Assembly (NCBI GenBank): GCA_003133225.1
Contig: PKWL01000136.1
Span: 1-58,224, forward strand
Length of the DNA: 58,224 nucleotides
Source: Janthinobacterium sp.
Lineage (GTDB): Bacteria; Pseudomonadota; Gammaproteobacteria; Burkholderiales; Burkholderiaceae_D
Direction of reading: 5' to 3'
Numbering within the stretch: position 1 is the first letter of the stretch; each line of letters starts with the position of its first letter. Made by a program: the position numbers and the translations under genes. The notes beneath the pieces were generated by a model. The model ran no database searches, was not told the DNA's origin, and worked only from the letters and a program-made list of their open reading frames with translations. Of this stretch, positions 35,513 to 42,509 are shown piece after piece.

Positions 35513-36219
35513 AAGATACCCAATTTTTCCGAAAGCTCAACAAAATTCTCGTTAGCGTATTCATAATCGTCGGGACGACCGATATCCAGCCAATATCCAT
35601 CAAATGGTCGGATCGCAATTGGACGATTATTGGCAAGCCCATCAACCATCAAATTGTCAAAACCATAGGCCGTACCGCGTGGCAGAGCATCAATCACGGA
35701 ACGATTAATGCAATAAATTCCCATACTAACATCAAAGTCGTAGGAGGGCTTTTCCTGGAATTCTGTCAAATATTCATTATTGTCGTACCGCAGAACACCA
35801 AAATCTATTTTGACCTGCCTATTATAAACAGAAACTGAAATTTGACTACCCGTCTTCACATGCTTATTGAAAAAAAATCGGTAATCTAAGTTACAGAGAA
35901 TATCCCCATTCATTACCAAAAAATTTTCCGGCAAATCTTCAATTAATGTGAGGGGACCAATTGTACTTAATTCTCTTTCCTCCAGCGAATAATCTAGTTT
36001 TACTCCAAGTCTGGACCCATCACCAAAATAGGCCATGATTAGATTCGATAAATGATTTACCGCTAGCGTGATGTGTGTAAAACCAGATTTCGAAAGTTGC
36101 ATAATAATAATTTCGAGAATCGAATATTTTCCACCCAATGGAACTAAAGGTTTGGGGATCAATGTTGTGTACGGACGCAGTCTAGTTCCCTTGCCACCTG
36201 CCAGAATGATTGCTCTCAT
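35509..36219 (-). CDS. Sugar-1-phosphate nucleotidyltransferase (mannose-1-P guanylyltransferase / HddC-like)
   Basis: About 236 residues from ATG 36219 (after AAGGGG); a GTG at 36225 is also possible. The NTP-binding signature is MRAIILAGGKGTRLRPYT, with PKPLVPLGG, the metal-binding FLVMNGDILC and the product-site FQEKPSYDFDVSMGIY, GYWLDIGRPDDY. This is the short nucleotidyltransferase form without the left-handed helix or isomerase domain. It would activate a sugar-1-phosphate with GTP, CTP or UTP. Which one cannot be told. It sits between the dehydratase-like and reductase-like genes. Confidence 0.85.
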   Translation of the reverse strand: MRAIILAGGKGTRLRPYTTLIPKPLVPLGGKYSILEIIIMQLSKSGFTHITLAVNHLSNLIMAYFGDGSRLGVKLDYSLEERELSTIGPLTLIEDLPENFLVMNGDILCNLDYRFFFNKHVKTGSQISVSVYNRQVKIDFGVLRYDNNEYLTEFQEKPSYDFDVSMGIYCINRSVIDALPRGTAYGFDNLMVDGLANNRPIAIRPFDGYWLDIGRPDDYEYANENFVELSEKLGIL

Positions 36220-36228
36220 TACCACCCC

Positions 36229-37227
36229 TTAAACATTGTACAACCAGGCTTTATAGCGTGCCAAATTTTCTGGTTTCAGAAACCATTCGACCGTTTCAAA
36301 AAGCCCTTCCGTCAACTCGAAACGAGGTCGCCATGGCGTCAATCCGGTAATCAAGGTATTGTCCCCCATCAGTCGAAACACTTCTGACGCGTCTGGCCGA
36401 AGCCGCTGTTCATCTTCGAAGATATGAGCATTAGGATTTAACTGAGAAATCAGAATATTGGCAACGTCTCCAATTGAATATTCCTTCCCAGTCGCGATAT
36501 TTATTTCCTTCCCTACTGCCGCGTCAGCCTCGGCTAATGCGATAAAGCCGGCTGCGGTGTCCTTGACATAGTTGAAATCGCGAGTGGGCGAAAGACTGCC
36601 AAGCCGCAATTCGGTATGCCCCATCAACAACTGTGTAATTATTGTAGGTATCACTGCCCTGGCAGATTGCCGCGGGCCGTACGTGTTAAACGGTCGAACG
36701 ATCACAACTGGTGTATCAAATGATCGGAAAAAAGATTCAGCAAGTCGATCTGCGCCAATTTTGGTTGCGCTGTAGGGCGACTGCCCCTGAAATGGGTGTT
36801 TTTCGTCAATTGGCGTGTATTGCGCGGTGCCGTAAACTTCTGACGTAGATGTAATTAAAATTCGCTCCGTACCAAGCTTTCTTGCGGCTTGGAGAACGTT
36901 TAGTGTGCCTTTGATATTGGTATCAACATAAGAATCAGGTGAATGGTACGAAAACGGTATTGCTATTAACGCCGCGAGGTGAAACACAACACCGCATCCC
37001 TTCATCGCCTCAAATACTCCATTCGGGTCACGTATATCGCCTGGAAAAATATCAAGTCTTTTTTGTTGTTCAATTGACAGCGTATCCAACCAGCCCCAAG
37101 TATTAAACGAGTTGTAATAAACGAATGCTCGGACATCATAACCTTGGCTCAATAAAGCCTCAACCAAGTGACTTCCGATAAAACCATCCGCTCCAGTTAC
37201 CAATATTTTTTTTGATGATAAATTCAT
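36229..37227 (-). CDS. NDP-sugar 4,6-dehydratase, LegB-like extended SDR
   Basis: A 332-residue extended SDR: ILVTGADGFIGSHLVEALL, the family-specific FVYYNSFNTWGWLDTL, FHLAALIAIPFSYHSPDSYV, STSEVYGTAQYTPIDE, catalytic YSATK and RPFNTYGPRQSARAVIPTII. This is the pattern of NAD-dependent 4,6-dehydratases of the LegB type, named for the GDP-GlcNAc dehydratase of legionaminic acid synthesis. No LegC, LegG, LegI or LegH partner lies in the window, so a legionaminate role is unlikely. It more probably makes a 4-keto-6-deoxy sugar for the Rmd-like reductase. It is the first intact gene of the cassette, 58 bases downstream of the manC remnant. Confidence 0.85.
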   Translation of the reverse strand: MNLSSKKILVTGADGFIGSHLVEALLSQGYDVRAFVYYNSFNTWGWLDTLSIEQQKRLDIFPGDIRDPNGVFEAMKGCGVVFHLAALIAIPFSYHSPDSYVDTNIKGTLNVLQAARKLGTERILITSTSEVYGTAQYTPIDEKHPFQGQSPYSATKIGADRLAESFFRSFDTPVVIVRPFNTYGPRQSARAVIPTIITQLLMGHTELRLGSLSPTRDFNYVKDTAAGFIALAEADAAVGKEINIATGKEYSIGDVANILISQLNPNAHIFEDEQRLRPDASEVFRLMGDNTLITGLTPWRPRFELTEGLFETVEWFLKPENLARYKAWLYNV

Positions 37228-37284
37228 TTATAACCTCGAAATAAATTATTTAACCAGTAAATAATTATTACTACTACTACAGTA

Positions 37285-37788
37285 TTTGACTGTCCGGGTT
37301 TTTCGGCGACACGTAGGACGATGCTACCCTTCCGAATGATGCCATAGCCGGTTTCCGACGCTTCCGGCTCAGTGCCAAAGGTAATCCGCTTGCCTGGTCA
37401 GGTACTTCAGATACTCGCTTACTCACTGCCGAAGCGACTGCAGCCCGGTTAATGATCAGGCGGCCAGCACAGGGCACCCACGAAACGCGGCGGCAGCGAT
37501 AACGGACTCGGTGTTACCGGCAAAAGACTGTCGAACATAACTGTTTGCCAAGTTCTTGCGCCGTTAAATCTGCTAGCCTTGCTACCGCGCGATACTCGTC
37601 TTCAACATTGAAGAAGAGTTTGAGGTCCATCATGGTGAGCACTTCACCAACATCAGCCAGTCCGGACCCCGCAACAGGCCTTTCGCAACAAACTATGCCC
37701 ATTCGCCAACCGGATGTAGGGCTTAAGATATACTCGCAACAAACCTACTGGCGACGGGAGCCTGCGCCGTTGTCGATATTAATTTCAA
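37285..37788 (-). pseudogene. Decayed N-terminal third of a second manC (mannose-1-phosphate guanylyltransferase)
   Basis: Read on the minus strand this stretch aligns by eye, in order, with the first 150-160 codons of the intact manC at 54577-56001. A TTG start followed by KLI matches the TTG start of intact manC. Then come GAGSR, a piece reading LADVGEVLTMMDLKLFFNVE (intact: [20 protein letters not shown]), ADHLI-like sequence followed by VASAVSKRVSEVPDQASG, and TFGTEPEASETGYGII followed by LRVAEKP. Several frameshifts and stops are present and the rest of the gene is missing. It lies directly upstream, same strand, of the deoxysugar cassette, so it was probably that operon's first gene. 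Confidence 0.85.
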
Positions 37789-37892
37789 GACAAAATGTTC
37801 ATATCATATACTGATTACGCGGAAAATTTGCAGAATAAGCGAATAACAATTACGCATAAAAAATCTTGCTGTGCATTAATTCATAGCCGTCA

Positions 37893-37898
37893 ATTATA
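37893..37898 (-). promoter_or_regulatory. Possible -10 element of the ancestral manC/deoxysugar cassette
   Basis: On the minus strand TATAAT lies about 105 bases before the TTG start of the manC remnant. The intact manC has TACAAT in a similar context (AATGTACAAT versus AATGTATAAT, at 56124-56129), about 123 bases before its TTG start. No clear -35 is visible at either place. It is the only promoter-like site found for the six-gene cassette. Confidence 0.3.
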
Positions 37899-38179
37899 CA
37901 TTGCTGCATCGCCGAGCGAAATACTTGACACGTAAATGGGCACGGTGAAATTGTTCTAACTGTCCATGTCTGGTTGAGTTTTTCGTCATACGCAGATAGT
38001 CGAAGAATAAGCGGATGTTGGCGTTAAAAGGGCGCATTTTCTGTTTTCTCTAACATGCTTACTGTCGCGCCGCCGCGGCCCTTGAGAACACCGATCGCGA
38101 AACGACGCAATCGCGTGACAATTTCCGGCCCGGGCCCTGTTCGGCTAGTAGGCGGCCTTCGTTGACGCTTCAGTCGATC

Positions 38180-38728
38180 ATAAAGTGGAAACTATCGACG
38201 GTCCAGAGCCCTTGCTTGGTGGCAAGCACGTGCCAGTGCTGCTGGCGCCCGGGCAGATGCAAGCGGATACTCAAGCACAATGCCCGCTTTTAGATGCGCT
38301 GATGATTAACTGGTGCGACCTCGTTACCACCGCACAGAATGGCAAAGAGACGTTTCGCAATGCTTGGCCCCCCCCCCACTTCACGAACGCCAACGTCGCG
38401 GCCATCGCCACGACAGCCCCCGAGCGGTGGAAGATAGAGAACGAAAACAACAACACTCGCAAAACGAAGGGCTACAACCTCGAGCACAACTTCGGACATG
38501 ACAGACGGGCAGAATCAGTCTTGTTGGCCGTCCCTCCTGGTTCATACCACGCTCGACTGGATTGATGCGCCATTATCGTGCCATCCGCAACGCGCTACCT
38601 TCCCAACGCATATTTTTCGAGCATACCCACCTTGCCCGTGCATCCCTTTCGATGACTGGAATCATCTGATGCGATTCCTGCTCAATTGTCTCAAGGACAG
38701 GTCGCCCACGGGATCGGCCGCTTTATGA
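38180..38728 (+). pseudogene. DDE transposase remnant, C-terminal part
   Basis: One frame reads DALMINWCDLV, NAWPPPHFTNANVAAIATTA and PERWKIENENNNTRKTKGYN followed by LEHNFGH. The C-terminal continuation is in another frame (VHTTLDWIDAP, DDWNHLMRFLLNCLKD). The WKIENENNNTLKTKGYHLEHNFGHG block with a following helix pair is a recalled signature of a common transposase whose IS family I cannot name with certainty. The N-terminal part is absent and a frameshift lies near 38500. The preceding 37900-38180 shows no gene. Confidence 0.75.
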
Positions 38729-38763
38729 CCCCTTTTTAAATGAGAACTGTTGGTAGTCACCGT

Positions 38764-38812
38764 GGCACTAATGATAGTAAGCGCCGCGCACTCGAATTAG
38801 TGCCTGTATAAT
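38764..38812 (+). promoter_or_regulatory. Promoter-like site overlapped by a 9-base inverted repeat
   Basis: GGCACTAAT (38764-38772) and its exact reverse complement ATTAGTGCC (38796-38804) are 23 bases apart. They immediately precede TATAAT (38807-38812). The -35 region is poor, so an activator or repressor binding the dyad is plausible. It would drive the GT2/GtrA/GT-C operon starting at 38901. Confidence 0.45.
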
Positions 38813-38900
38813 TTGCGCCGTGCAACGTCCGTTGTTGATGGCGCGGAAGGCGGCGCCGCATTAGCGCCCATCCGCCCTTCTTCAATTTACATCTGATTAA

Positions 38901-39845
38901 ATGAACAACCTAGCCAATCAACGTATCGCGATTTTAGTGCCTTGCTACAACGAAGCGCTGACGATTGCCGCCATCGTTCGTGATTTCCAAACTTGCCTGC
39001 CTGACGCCTTGGTCTACGTGTTCGACAATAATTCAGCCGATGAGACGGTGCGCATTGCGCGAGAGGCCGGCGCCATCGTTCGCCAGGTGCCATTGCAGGG
39101 AAAAGGCAATGTCATCCGCCGCATGTTTGCCGATATAGAAGCTGATATTTACATCATGGTCGATGGCGACGATACTTACGACGCCAGCGTGGCGCCGCAA
39201 CTGGCGCAACAGTTGGTCGCCGAAGGTCTTGATATGTTGGTCGGCACCCGAGTTTCGACTGAACAAGAAGCCTATCGCTTCGGCCACCGTCTCGGCAACA
39301 AGATGCTGACCGGCTTTGTCGCGCTCGTGTTTGGCCGCACCTTCACTGACATGCTCTCCGGTTACCGCATTTTCTCACGCCGTTATGCCAAGTCGTTTGC
39401 GGCCCACTCTGCCGGTTTTGAAACCGAAACCGAATTGACCATCCATGCGCTTGAATTGCGCATGCCGGTGGCGGAAGTGGCCACAGCCTACAAATCCCGG
39501 CCCGAGGGGTCAGTGAGCAAACTCAATACTTACCGCGACGGGATGCGGATCCTGTGGATGATCCTGAAACTGTTTAAAACGGAAAAACCACTGGCTTTCT
39601 TTTCTATCGGTTTTTTCATTTGCATGCTGGCATCCTTCGGGCTGGCAATTCCCCTGCTGGAGACTTATATCCAGACCGGACTGGTACCACGTCAGCCGAC
39701 GGCCATCCTATGCACCGCACTGAGTTTGTTCGGCGTCATCATGCTCTCCTGCGGCATCATTCTTGACACGGTCACCAAGGGTCGCATCGAACAAAAGCGC
39801 TTTGCCTACTTGGCTATTCCGGCGCCATCAGCAAGCGATGACTAA
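38901..39845 (+). CDS. GtrB/DPM-like family 2 glycosyltransferase
   Basis: A 314-residue GT-A enzyme: ILVPCYNEALTIAAIVRDFQ, the donor/metal site IMVDGDDTYDAS, then MLSGYRIFSRR and ETETELTIHALELRMPV. It ends with two membrane helices (about residues 232-256 and 266-290). It would make polyprenyl-phosphate-sugar on the cytoplasmic face. It is the first gene of a three-gene unit: its stop is overlapped by the GtrA start, and the GT-C gene follows. It is only distantly similar to the other GtrB-like protein at 33.7 kb. Confidence 0.9.
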   Translation: MNNLANQRIAILVPCYNEALTIAAIVRDFQTCLPDALVYVFDNNSADETVRIAREAGAIVRQVPLQGKGNVIRRMFADIEADIYIMVDGDDTYDASVAPQLAQQLVAEGLDMLVGTRVSTEQEAYRFGHRLGNKMLTGFVALVFGRTFTDMLSGYRIFSRRYAKSFAAHSAGFETETELTIHALELRMPVAEVATAYKSRPEGSVSKLNTYRDGMRILWMILKLFKTEKPLAFFSIGFFICMLASFGLAIPLLETYIQTGLVPRQPTAILCTALSLFGVIMLSCGIILDTVTKGRIEQKRFAYLAIPAPSASDD

Positions 39846-40230
39846 GACGCGCGCAGAAATTGTACGCTTCGCGCTGGCCGGTGTCGCCGGTCTAGTGACC
39901 GACGTCAGCGTGCTGTACATGACGCTTGCGCTCGGGATGGGATGGTATGTCGGACGCGTGTTTTCCTTTCTAGCCGCGGTGTGGGTAACCTGGCAGATTA
40001 ACCGACGCTATACTTTCGCAGGCATCGCTGACGGATCGATATGGCGAGAATGGTGGCGTTATCTATTGGCAATGATGGGCGGCGGATTGGTCAATTACGC
40101 CGCGTATAGTGCCATCATTGTCCTGTTCAAGGGCCTGCCGCTGCTGCCTCTGGTGGCCGTGGCCATCGGTTCGCTGGCCGGCATGACCATCAATTTCGTC
40201 GGAGCCAAATTTTTCGTCTTTTACCGCTAA
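39838..40230 (+). CDS. GtrA-family membrane protein
   Basis: About 130 residues from ATG 39838, overlapping the GT2 stop by 8 bases; longer open frames upstream lie inside that gene. Four helices with the GtrA signature: EIVRFALAGVAGLVTDVSVL, WQINRRYTFAG and NFVGAKFFVFYR at the end. Thought to flip the lipid-linked sugar made by the preceding enzyme to the periplasm. Membership is clear; the transported lipid-sugar is inferred. Confidence 0.9.
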   Translation: MTKTRAEIVRFALAGVAGLVTDVSVLYMTLALGMGWYVGRVFSFLAAVWVTWQINRRYTFAGIADGSIWREWWRYLLAMMGGGLVNYAAYSAIIVLFKGLPLLPLVAVAIGSLAGMTINFVGAKFFVFYR

Positions 40231-40245
40231 GCATGGCGTTTTCAA

Positions 40246-41952
40246 ATGAACCAACTACAACTAACCGTCCTCGCTCTTGAGGATGCAGGCGCCAGGTTGT
40301 GGGCGCGGTTGGACCATCAGTGCGCGCTGCGGTTCGCCTTGCTGCTGGTGCCGCTCGGATTTGGATTACTGTCCGTGTTATTGGGCCAGGACGATAACTG
40401 GGATTTGCACAATTACCATCTCTACAACCCGTATGCCCTGTTAAATGGAAAGATCGGCCTTGATTTGGCGCCAGCACAATGGCAGAGCTACTTCAACCCG
40501 ACGCTTGACCTTCTTTATTATGGCTTGACCACGTGTCTGCCGGCCCCTGCCGTCGGCTTCATCATGGGTTATCTGCATGGACTGAACTTTATCCTCCTGC
40601 TGGCGCTCGCGCGCCAGATCCTGCATCCGACGAAAGCCGGTACCGCTGCGTATCGATTACCTCTGCTGCTGTCGCTCGCAGGCTGCCTGGGCGCGGGATT
40701 TCTATCGGAGCTGGGCAACACCATGGGCGACAACATGACTTCGCTCTTTGTCCTCGGCGCCTTGCTGCTGGTGCTCAAAGAATGGCCCCAATTGGCGCAG
40801 GGGGGCGTGCGCGGTGCTGCCGTGGCTGGCCTTGCCGGCTTGGTCATGGGGCTGGGAACGGGGCTCAAGCTGACCAATGCAACCTATGCCTTGGCACTTT
40901 GCCTGGCCTTATTCGCGCTACCGGGTAAAGTCTGGCTGGGACTGCGCACGTCGTTTGCGCTCGGCACTGGAGTATTGGCCGGGATCGCCATTAGTGCCGG
41001 CCACTGGTATTGGAAAATGTGGCAAGTATTTGGCAACCCTCTGTTCCCCCAGTTTAACGATCGATTCCACGGCCCTTTGGCCGCTTCGATCGGCATCGGC
41101 GACACCGGCTGGCTACCCAAAGACTGGACCGAAAAAGTGCTCTGGCCTTTCATTTTTACGTTCAACCCCAAGCGCGTGATCGAGCTGCCACTGATCCAGC
41201 TGATCTGGCCAATGTTGTATGTCGCTTTTCTTGTGCTGGCAGGATTGGGCTTGCGCGCGGCCATCCTGCGCAAGCCGGGCACCGACCCCATGCCGCCGCG
41301 CACGCGTTTTCTGATGATATTTTTCGCGTTGTCGTATGTGGGGTGGCTAAATCTGTTTGGCATCTACCGTTACCTGATTCCGTTGGAGCTGCTGGCACCC
41401 ATCGTGTTCTGGCTGGTATTGCACCGGTTGATGCCGATGCCGTTCGCGCGCGGCGTGGCTGCTTATGGCTTGTTGCTGGCAGCGCTCGCCATTGTCCCAT
41501 TTGCGACCTGGGGCCATGCCAAATGGAGTTGGGCCAGCTTTGCTGCCGATGTGCCGGTCATTGAACATCCAAAGGCTAGCATGGTCTTTACCGTGCATGG
41601 CGACCCTCCGATGGGCTGGTTGGTGCCGTTCTTTCCCAAGACGCTCGCCTTTGTCGCGCTTGGCTCCGGATTTCCAGAGTCGCAAGGCTACCGGGATCGG
41701 GTCGCGGCAATGATGGTCAGCCGCGACGGACCACTCTATGTCATGTTGCAAGCTGACCGCCACCCGCCCGACCAGGGTCGTTCGGAAGACGAACTAAGAA
41801 CGGCGCAAGAAAATAATCGTATCGTCCTCGCCAAGGCGCAGTCGGTACTGCACGCCTATGGCCTGACGCTCGATTCCACCAGTTGCAAACCATATGAGGC
41901 GTTTGCAGGCAAAAACCGCTGGACCTACCAGCTCTGCAACGTCGTTAAATGA
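40246..41952 (+). CDS. GT-C fold integral membrane glycosyltransferase candidate
   Basis: A 568-residue protein with about 10-12 hydrophobic helices. The first periplasmic loop carries the acidic motif GQDDNWDLHNYHLYNPYALL, with the paired acidic residues expected of a GT-C catalytic loop, followed by APAQWQSYFNPTLDLLYYGL. A soluble C-terminal part of about 110 residues contains two cysteines near the end (SCKPYEAF, YQLCN). Such proteins use polyprenyl-phosphate sugars as donors. Coming after a GtrB-like GT2 and a GtrA flippase, it is the likely third component that attaches the sugar to a glycan or protein. Acceptor unknown. Confidence 0.75.
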   Translation: MNQLQLTVLALEDAGARLWARLDHQCALRFALLLVPLGFGLLSVLLGQDDNWDLHNYHLYNPYALLNGKIGLDLAPAQWQSYFNPTLDLLYYGLTTCLPAPAVGFIMGYLHGLNFILLLALARQILHPTKAGTAAYRLPLLLSLAGCLGAGFLSELGNTMGDNMTSLFVLGALLLVLKEWPQLAQGGVRGAAVAGLAGLVMGLGTGLKLTNATYALALCLALFALPGKVWLGLRTSFALGTGVLAGIAISAGHWYWKMWQVFGNPLFPQFNDRFHGPLAASIGIGDTGWLPKDWTEKVLWPFIFTFNPKRVIELPLIQLIWPMLYVAFLVLAGLGLRAAILRKPGTDPMPPRTRFLMIFFALSYVGWLNLFGIYRYLIPLELLAPIVFWLVLHRLMPMPFARGVAAYGLLLAALAIVPFATWGHAKWSWASFAADVPVIEHPKASMVFTVHGDPPMGWLVPFFPKTLAFVALGSGFPESQGYRDRVAAMMVSRDGPLYVMLQADRHPPDQGRSEDELRTAQENNRIVLAKAQSVLHAYGLTLDSTSCKPYEAFAGKNRWTYQLCNVVK

Positions 41953-42026
41953 TCACCCACCCTTGTCACGATGAAAATCTAACACTAATCGGTAATTCAG
42001 GCGTCAAATCGTTTTTTCTCTAATGT

Positions 42027-42032
42027 TATAAT
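42027..42032 (+). promoter_or_regulatory. -10 element candidate for the plus-strand giant-GT unit
   Basis: TATAAT lies 175 bases before the 100-residue gene, in an A+T-rich stretch (41953-42206) without coding signs. No good -35 is present. An ACACTAAT about 45 bases upstream partly matches the GGCACTAAT half of the dyad at 38764. That is too short to be firm. Confidence 0.35.
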
Positions 42033-42206
42033 TCCGCGCTGATTGTCGAGTACAAGCAACACACGTTTAGTTCAGGCTGCCGACGCTCATTTCATATGCT
42101 GCACAGCTAGCCCAGCCTCGCACGCCCAATTAAAACATAGCTTTATGAGCATAATTTCCGAAGTTGTACGCCCCTTGACAATCCCTCCTTTCGCGCGAGC
42201 GGCGCT

Positions 42207-42509
42207 ATGAACCCTAGCGTGCAAGTCTGGCTACTGGGTTGGCCCAAGCGCCGCCTGAAGGGGCCGCTGGTACGGCTGATGCATTTGGTATTAATCCAGC
42301 CGCGCCTGAACCGGTTGGCGCGCGGCATACTGCCGCATTTCCCCCGCTTGCAAACGCGCTTACAAGGCCTGATGCATCAGGCCGCCTTGGTGCCCGCGCC
42401 CCGCGCCAAGCTGGCCGAGCCGCCCTCACAAGCCCCCGGCGACCTGTCGCCGCGCACCTTACGCACGTACCGTGAACTGAAAAAAGCGCAAAAGGCGATG
42501 AGAAACTGA
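42207..42509 (+). CDS. Small basic protein coupled to a giant glycosyltransferase; helical C-terminal tail
   Basis: A 100-residue, very basic, arginine- and leucine-rich protein without signal peptide. The N-terminal half (VWLLGWPKRRLKGPLVRLMH) could form an amphipathic membrane-binding helix. A proline-rich linker follows, then the tail SPRTLRTYRELKKAQKAMRN. This tail matches the last 20 residues of the FkbM/coiled-coil protein at 51.8 kb in 9 positions. Both genes directly precede a giant GT and share the same TGATG junction with it. I infer a docking or membrane-anchor subunit. No family is recognised. Confidence 0.65.
   Translation: MNPSVQVWLLGWPKRRLKGPLVRLMHLVLIQPRLNRLARGILPHFPRLQTRLQGLMHQAALVPAPRAKLAEPPSQAPGDLSPRTLRTYRELKKAQKAMRN

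Noticed and set aside
36229..37227. Legionaminic acid synthesis
   Set aside because: Only the LegB-like dehydratase is present. No aminotransferase, synthase, acetyltransferase or cytidylyltransferase of that pathway is in the window.
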